Origin: Anaeromicropila herbilytica
Lineage (GTDB): Bacteria; Bacillota; Clostridia; Lachnospirales; Lachnospiraceae
NCBI RefSeq assembly: GCF_016591975.1
Contig: NZ_AP024169.1
Location: forward strand, 3,263,001-3,327,000
Length of the DNA: 64,000 bases
Reading direction: 5' to 3'
Position numbers and translations under genes: made by a program. Below are positions 17,986 to 25,660 of this stretch, in pieces; the first letter of the stretch is position 1; each line of letters begins with the position of its first letter. The notes beneath the pieces are model-generated. The model was not told the origin of the DNA. It saw nothing but the letters and a program-made list of their open reading frames with translations, and did not search any database.

Positions 17986-18963
17986 TTACTCCTCCCTTAT
18001 TATTGACGTGATCCTCACTGCATAAGAATCTGATGATGCACCAGGAAGCGCTGTGAATTTATTTATGTTACCAACATAAATATCTAATTCTTCATCTACC
18101 TTCGTATTGAGTTTAATAATATCACCTTTTTGTATATTCATAAAATCATTCACCGATATAGTACTCTTTCCTAATACTGCACGGATAGGTATTTTTGCTT
18201 TAGAAATTGCTGCCTCGATAGCCTCTTGGTATGTAGCATCATCTTTCACCTGCATTGTAGAGTACCAGTACTTCGTATTCAATTTATCGATAATTGGTTC
18301 TAAACAAGTGTATGGTAAACACACATTCATTAATCCTTCAACATTACCAATTTTAATATTCATCGTTATAATCGAAGTCATCTCACCTGGTGAAATAATC
18401 TGAGCAAATTGCGAATTTGTCTCTATTCTTTCAAGTCTTGGTTCAAGATTCACAACATTTTGCCAAGGTTCTCTTAATAAGTTGACACATACGTTATAGA
18501 TTCTTTCAATGATTATCAATTCAATTTCAGAGAATTCTCTAGATTTTTCTAGTGGCATACCATTTCCACCAAGCATTCTATCTACCATTGCATATCCAAG
18601 GTTAGCAGCCAATTCAACTACTATATTCCCTTCAAGAGGTGCAAAATTCACAATCCCCAATAATACCGGGTTGGACAATGCATTGGAAAACTCTGAATAC
18701 GCAACTGCTTCTGAATTCATCACTTCAATTTGAACATTTTTTCGTAAATAAGCAGGTAAATTTGTTGACAGCAACCTTCCATAATGTTCAAATATAATTT
18801 CTAGTGTTCTTAAATGCTCTTTCGAGAATTTTGAAGGGCGTGAGAAATCATAATTCTTCACATGTTTCTCTCCACTATCTTTCATCTCATCCGCATCTAA
18901 TTCACCACTACTTAACGCAGCCAATAAATTATCTATCTCATTTTGCGATAAGACATCGCCCAT
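17986..18963 (-). CDS. fliM: Flagellar motor switch protein FliM
   Basis: A 325-residue C-ring protein. The N-terminal CheY-P binding peptide is GDVLSQNEIDNLLAALSSG. The middle domain (about 45-235) is CheC-like without the phosphatase pair. The C-terminal domain (about 245-320) resembles FliN, with VDEELDIYVGNINKFTALPG. The conserved family segment KFSKEHLRTLEIIFEHYGR lies near residues 41-60. The ATG follows GGGAGGTGAGAGG. A 230-bp A+T-rich spacer separates it from fliL, longer than is common in this operon. Confidence 0.97.
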   Translation of the reverse strand: MGDVLSQNEIDNLLAALSSGELDADEMKDSGEKHVKNYDFSRPSKFSKEHLRTLEIIFEHYGRLLSTNLPAYLRKNVQIEVMNSEAVAYSEFSNALSNPVLLGIVNFAPLEGNIVVELAANLGYAMVDRMLGGNGMPLEKSREFSEIELIIIERIYNVCVNLLREPWQNVVNLEPRLERIETNSQFAQIISPGEMTSIITMNIKIGNVEGLMNVCLPYTCLEPIIDKLNTKYWYSTMQVKDDATYQEAIEAAISKAKIPIRAVLGKSTISVNDFMNIQKGDIIKLNTKVDEELDIYVGNINKFTALPGASSDSYAVRITSIIREE

Positions 18964-19194
18964 TTCCTCTCACCTCCCAAGCGATAAAATAGATGTTCAT
19001 CTTACATTCCATTCTTATCACTAGTATTATAAAAATAAGTTCTTGCATTATTTTTATTTTTGTAATTACCTTAATTATTTATACTTGTTATTGCCTTCAA
19101 TCAAGTAGTATTTATAAAGATCCTTTTTACTAAGTATCCTCATTCAATAACATAATATCATACTTTTTTCATAAAATCATCAAAATGTTACTTT

Positions 19195-19710
19195 TTATTC
19201 ATAAATAATACTTCCAAATGCGACATCAATAATAAAGTCCGATTTAAATAAATCTTGTATTTGTTTTAATACTTCAGCTTTAATTTCATCCTTATGTAAT
19301 TGTGCTTCTGTTTTGGTATATTTAGAAAATACATTTGCAACAATTTCAGTGATTTTAGTTATATTCTTTTCTACCTCTGGTTGTAAAGTTGCATAGTCGT
19401 CATTTTTCTTATTCATTGATAAAGATAATTGTAAAGATACATATTTTTGCTGTTTATCCACTGGATCTATTTTTAAATTAATAACCTGTTTTTCTTCAAC
19501 TGTGTAGTTTTCAATATCAGTAACTTTTACATTCTCATTAGGATTTTCTTTCGGAGAATCTAACTCTAAATCAATAATTGTAGCTACATCTGATATCACC
19601 TTATTGGTCTTAGCCGTAGAAGGTACAACTACAAAAACGATTAATGCTGTTAATACTAGATTCATAATACATAAAGCTAATATTACAACAGTTAATATAT
19701 TCTTTTTCAT
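19195..19710 (-). CDS. fliL: Flagellar basal body-associated protein FliL
   Basis: A 171-residue single-pass membrane protein with a short cytoplasmic start, a helix at about 5-27 and an extracytoplasmic domain. The C-terminal QIQDLFKSDFIIDVAFGSIIYE fits the FliL end (V..V.F..fi.Q type). FliL forms rings around the stators and affects stator activity. The start chosen is the ATG of MKKNILTVV at 19708-19710, behind GGGAGTGAAG; an in-frame ATG lies five codons upstream. motA and motB, often found between flbD and fliL in clostridia, are absent here. Confidence 0.9.
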   Translation of the reverse strand: MKKNILTVVILALCIMNLVLTALIVFVVVPSTAKTNKVISDVATIIDLELDSPKENPNENVKVTDIENYTVEEKQVINLKIDPVDKQQKYVSLQLSLSMNKKNDDYATLQPEVEKNITKITEIVANVFSKYTKTEAQLHKDEIKAEVLKQIQDLFKSDFIIDVAFGSIIYE

Positions 19711-19840
19711 TTGCTTCACTCCCATTAATATTTATAATTTATTTCATGAAGATATCATACTTATATTAATTATTTCTAAATCTGCTCACGTAGTTTGTGA
19801 AATAGAATATCACAGATATCTTCCAATTTTCCAACATATT

Positions 19841-20035
19841 TTAACTTATATCTTTTATATTTATTGTCCTCTTATACTCAATAATCAGCTTTGTTATCTC
19901 TTCTCTACTTTCCTTCACAATAATTTTCTTGCCAGTTAACAATGATATTACTGTATCTGGAACATCTTCCACCATTTCAATTTGTTCTGCATTGATGGTT
20001 ACTTTTACATCATTTAACTTTGTAACTTCAATCAT
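19841..20035 (-). CDS. flbD: FlbD/SwrD family protein
   Basis: A 64-residue protein of the FlbD family: MIEVTKLNDVKVTINAEQIE with the segment ETVPDTVISL-like pattern (EDVPDTVISLLTGKKIIVKE). In Bacillus the homologue SwrD raises motor torque and supports swarming. It has no membrane segment. The start has an unusual binding site made of seven consecutive G residues followed by AG, with the ATG five bases later. It follows flgE after a 212-bp spacer full of hairpins and precedes fliL by 130 bp. Confidence 0.93.
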   Translation of the reverse strand: MIEVTKLNDVKVTINAEQIEMVEDVPDTVISLLTGKKIIVKESREEITKLIIEYKRTINIKDIS

Positions 20036-20040
20036 ATTCT

Positions 20041-20047
20041 CCCCCCC
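20041..20047 (-). promoter_or_regulatory. G7 ribosome binding site of flbD
   Basis: Seven C residues on the plus strand read as GGGGGGG in the mRNA, in the sequence AAAGGGGGGGAGAATATG. This homopolymer is the ribosome binding site of flbD. A slip in the tract would change spacing or strength without altering the protein. Confidence 0.7.
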
Positions 20048-20058
20048 TTTATTAACTT

Positions 20059-20202
20059 CTTAGTGGGTAATGTAATAAATAATTATTTCATTACCTCTTA
20101 CCCACTAAGTTTTTACTTTTGTAGCTATAATTATGTAGAATAGTTTAACTATTCTATACTTCTTATAATAAGAATTCTTACTATGTAATTCATTTGAATT
20201 AC
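20059..20202. repeat. Chain of four inverted repeats between flgE and flbD
   Basis: Four perfect inverted repeats follow one another: CTTAGTGGGTAA with its complement (20059-20070 and 20098-20109); TAGAATAGT with its complement (20136-20144 and 20148-20156); the 12-bp palindrome TAAGAATTCTTA (20169-20180); and GTAATTCA with its complement (20185-20192 and 20195-20202). None has a U tract in the direction of transcription, so they look like mRNA stabilising or processing hairpins rather than terminators. On the opposite strand the first is followed by TTTTTAC. Confidence 0.75.
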
Positions 20203-20247
20203 ATTTAAAATATCATTTGAATTTGCTACAAATAATTATGAATCAAA

Positions 20248-21591
20248 TTAACGTTTTAAATTAACAAGTTCCTCAAGCATTGTATCAGATGTTGTTATAA
20301 TTTTTGAGTTTGCTTGGAAACCTCTTTGAGTAGTAATCATTTCTGTAAATTCTTTTGATAAATCAACATTTGACATTTCAAGTGCGCCAGAGGTAAAACT
20401 TCCTCCACCTTGTTTTACTTCTTGACCTATTCCATCGAAATCACCTGAGTTAGCAGTCGTAGTAAATAGATTTCCACCTACTGCTTCTAGACCAGCTGGA
20501 TTAGAGAATGTTGCAACAGCGATTTGTCCAAGAATCTTTGTTGTATCATTATCATATTTTGCAGATACAACACCAGAATCATTGATACTGATTCCTGACA
20601 TCTTACCTAACTTTCTACCTGCACCTGAACCATCAGTTGCTCCCCTGAAACCTTGAGGATTACTCTTACCTGTTGAGGCATATTGAGTCATTGTTGAGAA
20701 GTCGATTGTCAATCCTGATGTTGGAAAAGTATTTGGCGTAGTTCCACTAGTTGTTAATTTTAGATTAATTGTTTTATCAGTAGCACTTGTAACCGCTTTT
20801 AATTTACCAGTAACAGCATCAAAAGTTAACTTTCCTACTGTAGCTGCAGCTGGTGTAGATGTAAATGTCAATGCAGCTTTTGTATCAGCATTCGTAATCG
20901 AATCTAACTTCATTGCATATACGGTATCAGTTGCTGTAGATGATGAATCTTTTGATAATTTAAAAACTGCAGTATATTTGGTACCAAGTGTATCATAGAA
21001 ATCAACATTATAAGCTACATTTCCAGCCGTAATATCTGCATCTGCAGGATCAATATTTCCAGTTACATATGCTTTTGTAGTTGCTTCTGGGCTAGCAGTA
21101 CGATTTGCTTCTGACATAACATCAAGATTGGTTACACCAGATTTTACAATATTACCATTCGCATCTGCTTTCCAACCCATTACTCGTTCTCCACCTTCTG
21201 TAGCTAGATTACCAGCGTTATCTGTTGTAAAGGCACCTGCTTTCGTAAAGAAATTCTGACCATTTCTGCTAACTACGAAGAAAGAATCTCCATTTATCAT
21301 CAAGTCTGTCGCATTATCTGTTCTTTGTGCTCCACCTGCTGTTGTAATACTTTGCTTAACAGCAGCTACTGATGCACCAAGACCGATTTGTTGTGGGTTG
21401 GTACCTGCAGTACCAGTTGAAGAATTAGCGCCAGAAGCACTTTTTGTTGTTTGATATAGAATATCAGTAAATTGTACTGAACTTGCTTTAAATCCAATTG
21501 TATTAACATTTGCGATATTGTTACCAATAACGTCCATTTTTGTCTGATGTACTCTTAAACCTGAAACACCAGAATAAAGTGATCTCATCAT
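20248..21591 (-). CDS. flgE: Flagellar hook protein FlgE
   Basis: A 447-residue hook subunit. The N-terminal rod/hook signature is MRSLYSGVSGLRVHQTKM with NNIANVNTIGFKASS, and the C-terminus has the matching helix FTEMITTQRGFQANSKIITT followed by LEELVNLKR. The middle (about 90-350) is rich in T, A, D and G, as for the surface domains of hook proteins. Two ATG codons lie side by side at the start, behind GGGAGG. The protein is exported by the type III apparatus and polymerises under the cap protein FlgD. Upstream sits the TIGR02530-type gene, downstream a chain of hairpins. Confidence 0.96.
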   Translation of the reverse strand: MMRSLYSGVSGLRVHQTKMDVIGNNIANVNTIGFKASSVQFTDILYQTTKSASGANSSTGTAGTNPQQIGLGASVAAVKQSITTAGGAQRTDNATDLMINGDSFFVVSRNGQNFFTKAGAFTTDNAGNLATEGGERVMGWKADANGNIVKSGVTNLDVMSEANRTASPEATTKAYVTGNIDPADADITAGNVAYNVDFYDTLGTKYTAVFKLSKDSSSTATDTVYAMKLDSITNADTKAALTFTSTPAAATVGKLTFDAVTGKLKAVTSATDKTINLKLTTSGTTPNTFPTSGLTIDFSTMTQYASTGKSNPQGFRGATDGSGAGRKLGKMSGISINDSGVVSAKYDNDTTKILGQIAVATFSNPAGLEAVGGNLFTTTANSGDFDGIGQEVKQGGGSFTSGALEMSNVDLSKEFTEMITTQRGFQANSKIITTSDTMLEELVNLKR

Positions 21592-21681
21592 AATATATAA
21601 CCTCCCAATTTAAAGCCCATAATCACTTTGCCTTATCTTTCATTCAAAGACAAATTGCCCCCGTAAGGTCCAGCAATAGTG

Positions 21682-22077
21682 TTAAATGATTACGGCTCCA
21701 TCAATATTAGTAAATATTTTATCTTTATCATCATTTACAGCAGTTATCACCGTATTGCTTTTTACATTCACAATAAATGCCATGCCATCTAGCATTACTA
21801 ATGATTCCTTGATTCCCTTCGACTGTGCTAATTTCGCCCCATCCTTGAGCCTTTGCAATTGAGCATCTGTCAAATCAATATTTCTGCTTGCCAATCTTTC
21901 ATTCGCATGTTTTGAAAATATTAAATTATTTTCTGAGATCTTAGCAGTCTCATGTAACATCTCTTCAAATGATATACCATGACTCGCATCTTGATTAACA
22001 TGATTGCCCACATTCTTTGGTAAAAGCTGACTAGCGATTGGATAGGTTGAAGTAAAAGTATTGGCTTTTATATTCAT
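21682..22077 (-). CDS. Flagellar operon protein, TIGR02530 type, function unclear
   Basis: A 131-residue protein resembling the uncharacterised flagellar operon family TIGR02530. The recognisable block is FSKHANERLASRNIDLT, then KLAQSKGIKESLVMLDG, MAFIVNVKSNTVITAV and the end IFTNIDGAVII. There is no signal peptide or membrane helix. It always tends to be found between flgD and flgE, as here, so a role in hook assembly or export control is inferred. The ATG follows AGGGAGG. I know no enzyme motif in it. Confidence 0.88.
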   Translation of the reverse strand: MNIKANTFTSTYPIASQLLPKNVGNHVNQDASHGISFEEMLHETAKISENNLIFSKHANERLASRNIDLTDAQLQRLKDGAKLAQSKGIKESLVMLDGMAFIVNVKSNTVITAVNDDKDKIFTNIDGAVII

Positions 22078-22129
22078 ACCAATCAGCCTCCCTATATAGC
22101 GTTTTAATTTTAAATAACTTAAAACCTTT

Positions 22130-22786
22130 TTATGGATTTGTTGTAGTTGTTGTTTCTGTTGTAGTTCCCGTTGTAGTTCCTGATGTTGTTCCTGTCGTAG
22201 TTGTTCCTTTTGTTGGGTTCAAATACTTTTCTAAATATGTAGCATATTCATCACCAACTACAGAATCCAAATCATCAACAGAATATAGGTTATCTTTAAT
22301 TGATAGATATGGTTTACCATTTACCATGGATACAAAATCAACTTTACCAGTTACATACCCAAGTGTACCCGTTGAACTAGTAGTTTTAACCGCAACCTCT
22401 TTACCTACTAAAGAAAATGCTTGTCCATTAGTAGCAGTAGAACTTAAATTTTGCATTTGTTCAAGTTGTGAGAACGTTGCTAATTGAGCTACATATTGTG
22501 TATCAGATTGTGGATTCAATGGATCTTGATATCTCATCTGAGTAACTAGTAGTTGTAAAAATGCATCTTTTCCAAGCGTATTCTTACCATTGGTTGTACC
22601 AAGTGCTTTTGATAAAGATGACTGTGAAGATACACTACCAGATTGGTTTGTGTTACTTGAGTTGTTTGTTGTCGAACTATTTGTTGTTGTACTTGTACCA
22701 GTTGTTGTACTTGTACCAGTTGTTGTTCCAGTTGTTGTAGTAGTTGCACCAATACTACTTCCAAGACTGTTAATTAAATCACTCAT
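22130..22786 (-). CDS. flgD: Flagellar hook capping protein FlgD
   Basis: A 218-residue hook cap. The conserved FlgD domain starts near residue 73 with LGKDAFLQLLVTQMRYQDP and SDTQYVAQLATFSQLEQM. It is preceded by a threonine/glycine/serine/asparagine-rich segment (about 13-60) and followed by a short SH3-like region and a second T/G-rich tail (about 190-218). It is shorter than FlgD with a full FnIII-type C-terminus, which is common in clostridia. The ATG follows AGGAGGAAAG. The DNA under both T-rich segments is repetitive, with an 18-bp unit duplicated around 22684-22730. Confidence 0.93.
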   Translation of the reverse strand: MSDLINSLGSSIGATTTTTGTTTGTSTTTGTSTTTNSSTTNNSSNTNQSGSVSSQSSLSKALGTTNGKNTLGKDAFLQLLVTQMRYQDPLNPQSDTQYVAQLATFSQLEQMQNLSSTATNGQAFSLVGKEVAVKTTSSTGTLGYVTGKVDFVSMVNGKPYLSIKDNLYSVDDLDSVVGDEYATYLEKYLNPTKGTTTTGTTSGTTTGTTTETTTTTNP

Positions 22787-22802
22787 ACTTTCCTCCTATC
22801 TT

Positions 22803-24305
22803 TTAAGCAATATAGTTAATACTGCCGCCATCATTTAGTAGATTATCTTCTCCTGTCTCTTCAGCAGAAGTGTCATCTCCATCCATATAATCATCAATAT
22901 TAATCTTTTTCTTACTTGAACTCTTAGAATCCCCATTACCAGTAGCAGATTCATTATTTTGATTAAAACCAAAATTGGATACTGCAACCTCGACAGCTTC
23001 TACTTTAAGTCCTTGATTTTCAAGATTTTCTTTTAAAATATTTATTTGACTTTCAATTGCCTCTTTTGTTGCTTGATTTTCTACTAAAAATTGAGCCGTC
23101 ATAATACCATTTTTCTGACTAACCATAAGATTTACTTTACCAAGATTCTCTGGATTTAATATCATTTCCATACTTGTTGTATCTGGCTTGATATTAATCT
23201 TAATTTGTTCTACAATTTGGTTTACTATTTCTCTCATTTGTGTAACTTTTGATACTTGTTCAGAAAATGAATTTACCTGATTCACATTGCCAGACAAATT
23301 ATTAACTAGAATATCTAATGGGTTTTCATTTGTACTTGCAGTATTATTTTTTGCATCTTGTTGACCTGATTGGCTAGGTTGTCCCATTGAAGAAGATTCT
23401 TTGTTTTCAGCTGTTACAGCTGTATCTGATGTATGGTTGGAGTTAGACTCTGTATCCTTTACAACTTCAATTTTTACTTGTTTCTCTTCTGGACCAATCA
23501 CAACTTCTTGTTGATCATTTTGCTTACCATCAGTTGTTTTCTTTTCAACTTTTGTATCTAAAGATTGTACATCATTACTTGTTTGATTCTTCATCTCTTC
23601 AACTAATTTGTTGATTTGATCTTCTGTAATACCATAGTCAGCTTCTAAATCAATATTTTCTATCCCACTAACTAATTGGTTCCATTGCTCTCCAATATTC
23701 TGGTTAGTTAATATTGAGGTTACATCAGTTTCATTATTAGCAGCTAAGGTTAGTGCTTTTAGATTATCTAATTTTAGCAGATCAAATGCTCCTAAACCTA
23801 ACTGAGACATAAGATTTTCTAACTGTTCATCGGATAGATTCAAGGCATCTTTAACGATGTCTTTTATGTCATTCTCTAATTTAGACATTTTTGATTCCAA
23901 TGGATTCTTAATCTTATCGTCCACTTTTTGTGAACTATCATTAGAAGTCCTAGTTTCTGCGGTTGATACATCTTGATCTTCTTTGCTGTCATTTACAGTT
24001 TTTGTATCATAAGAATCCTTATCTGAGATACTTTTTCTTTCATCATCATCGTGAGATACCTTATCCTTATAAGTATCTTTATAAGAATCCTTTTGGCTAT
24101 TATTTGTTACTTTAGCCTTATCATTTGAAGTAACGTTCTTATCATATGTAACATCTTTACTTCTACTACCTAGGTTCTTCGTCATTAATGTACCAAAGTC
24201 TGCTGTTTTACTAGTAGATGCTTTAGTACTAGAGTCTTTTGCTGTAGATTGATTTGAGAATAAATTACCTAGAACTTGATTACTCTGAACTGTGTTATTT
24301 ACCAT
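22803..24305 (-). CDS. fliK: Flagellar hook-length control protein FliK
   Basis: A 500-residue protein with a low-complexity, strongly charged N-terminal half (S, K, D, N, T) and a structured C-terminal domain at about 365-460. The domain shows the FliK pattern MILNPENLGKVNLMVSQKNG and QNQATKEAIESQINILKENL-like helix with LENQGLKVEAVEVAV. FliK measures hook length and triggers the FlhB substrate switch. The charged Asp-rich tail at the end (INIDDYMDGDDT) is a variable part. Its ATG follows AGGAGG. The position ahead of flgD is typical. Confidence 0.92.
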   Translation of the reverse strand: MVNNTVQSNQVLGNLFSNQSTAKDSSTKASTSKTADFGTLMTKNLGSRSKDVTYDKNVTSNDKAKVTNNSQKDSYKDTYKDKVSHDDDERKSISDKDSYDTKTVNDSKEDQDVSTAETRTSNDSSQKVDDKIKNPLESKMSKLENDIKDIVKDALNLSDEQLENLMSQLGLGAFDLLKLDNLKALTLAANNETDVTSILTNQNIGEQWNQLVSGIENIDLEADYGITEDQINKLVEEMKNQTSNDVQSLDTKVEKKTTDGKQNDQQEVVIGPEEKQVKIEVVKDTESNSNHTSDTAVTAENKESSSMGQPSQSGQQDAKNNTASTNENPLDILVNNLSGNVNQVNSFSEQVSKVTQMREIVNQIVEQIKINIKPDTTSMEMILNPENLGKVNLMVSQKNGIMTAQFLVENQATKEAIESQINILKENLENQGLKVEAVEVAVSNFGFNQNNESATGNGDSKSSSKKKINIDDYMDGDDTSAEETGEDNLLNDGGSINYIA

Positions 24306-24336
24306 CTTCTCTTTTTCCTCCTTTCTTATATAATAT

Positions 24337-25119
24337 TTATTCTGTAGCAGGTGCCATTTTCTTAGTAATCTTGGCAGCTACTGTAGAATCCATTTCTGCA
24401 AGGATTGCTCCTCTTTCTGCTGGTCTCATAGCCATTAGTATTTCTGATACTAGATCAAGGTCAGCAGTCATTGTTTCTAAGATTGGTGCAGCACTAGCTG
24501 GATCCATCTTACTATAAGTTTGTGCGTACTTCTTTACTTCATCAGATATCTGCATTTGTTCAATAACTTGTCGATAAATTTCTTCTGCATTTGCTTTATC
24601 AATGCCTTCATAAAATGTTTTGTATTCTGAGATATCTGGAGCTTTATCATTAAATACTACTTTTTCGTCAAACTCTTTTACTCTTTTTTCGAATTCAACT
24701 TGATTATCTTCAAATACTTTTAATCTAGCTACTTCTGCTTCTAAATCAGCTATTTTTGAAGTTGATGTTTTCTTTAACTTCTTTAATGAACTATTTTCTT
24801 CCTCTAATTCGTTAATTCTCTTCATAGCATCTGCTAGATTAGAATATGGATAATCCTTTTCCTCTGCTAATTGTGCATCTGAGGCAGTTGGAAGTATATT
24901 ATTAATAACAGGAACATCCTTTAGCACAGGTCTAAGTACATTGCTACCAAATCCACCAACATCTAATTTAATAAAAATTAGGATTGCACCAAGCATTATG
25001 ATAATGATGACTAATGCTATCAGAGCAGTAATAATCTTACTACCGATCCCCTCTTTTTCTTGTTCCATCCCTAATTCTTCTAAATTATCTAATTCTTCAC
25101 CCTTTTTCTTCTTCGCCAT
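24337..25119 (-). CDS. YlxF/MotE-like membrane protein with MgtE_N-type domain
   Basis: A 260-residue protein with a basic, acidic-spaced cytoplasmic start, a single membrane helix (about 30-50), a coiled coil (about 100-150) and a C-terminal helical domain (about 170-255). The last part, with PASAAPILETM and ILMAMRPAERGAILAEMD, resembles the N-terminal domain of MgtE magnesium channels. This architecture matches Bacillus YlxF and proteobacterial MotE, a chaperone of MotC. The gene overlaps the fliJ stop by one base (TAATG) and lies ahead of fliK, as ylxF does in Bacillus. The exact function is not established for Firmicutes. Confidence 0.82.
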   Translation of the reverse strand: MAKKKKGEELDNLEELGMEQEKEGIGSKIITALIALVIIIIMLGAILIFIKLDVGGFGSNVLRPVLKDVPVINNILPTASDAQLAEEKDYPYSNLADAMKRINELEEENSSLKKLKKTSTSKIADLEAEVARLKVFEDNQVEFEKRVKEFDEKVVFNDKAPDISEYKTFYEGIDKANAEEIYRQVIEQMQISDEVKKYAQTYSKMDPASAAPILETMTADLDLVSEILMAMRPAERGAILAEMDSTVAAKITKKMAPATE

Positions 25120-25580
25120 TATACATCATCCTCACTACCTACAGGTGTATTGTATTTAAAACTAACTAATTCATCAATTTCTTTTCTTTCTTCATAATTA
25201 ATTTCGATTTTAAATTCCTCAAACGCTTTCTCCCTAAGCTTTTCTTGAGTCTTTCTTTCCATCATTACTTCACTTAGTTTTTTTCTAGCATTTTCTAGAT
25301 TTTGTTCCGCTTTCTTAACCTCGATTAATTGCATCTTAATAGAGAATTTAATAGTGTCAATTGCATTTTCACATTCTCTAATTTTAAGAATATCAATTCT
25401 TGTTAAGATAAGATTTCGAAATTTTTCTTCGTACATTAACTGTCTATCCTGTAGTATTTTCAGCTTATTTTCTTCTTCATGTAATCGAAAGCTAGCTTCT
25501 GTATATACTGATTTTGCTTGTTCTTCTAATTTATATTTAATATCTAAAATACTTTGCATTCGATATATAAATTTTGCCAT
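25119..25580 (-). CDS. fliJ: Flagellar export protein FliJ
   Basis: A 153-residue protein that is almost all coiled coil, rich in E, K, R and L, as FliJ is. The start AKFIYRMQSILDIKYKLEEQAK is characteristic of the family in Firmicutes. FliJ sits in the central pore of the FliI hexamer and helps to link it to FlhA. The ATG has a weak, distant binding site (GGGAG, some 14 bases away). It lies 80 bp after fliI and its stop overlaps the ylxF-like start by one base. Confidence 0.9.
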   Translation of the reverse strand: MAKFIYRMQSILDIKYKLEEQAKSVYTEASFRLHEEENKLKILQDRQLMYEEKFRNLILTRIDILKIRECENAIDTIKFSIKMQLIEVKKAEQNLENARKKLSEVMMERKTQEKLREKAFEEFKIEINYEERKEIDELVSFKYNTPVGSEDDV

Positions 25581-25660
25581 CTAATTACCATTACTCCCAT
25601 CCGTCTTATTAACAACTTACATATCAAAGTGAAAAATGATGTTAAACTTCAACTCATTCA

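Noticed and set aside
18964..19194. Internal promoter for fliL in the fliM-fliL spacer (TTGATT with TAAATA)
   Set aside because: The -10 match is poor and such pairs are frequent in A+T-rich spacers.
20041..20110. Rho-independent terminator between flgE and flbD
   Set aside because: The 12-bp stem has no U tract in the direction of transcription; a T tract is found only on the opposite strand, where no gene ends.
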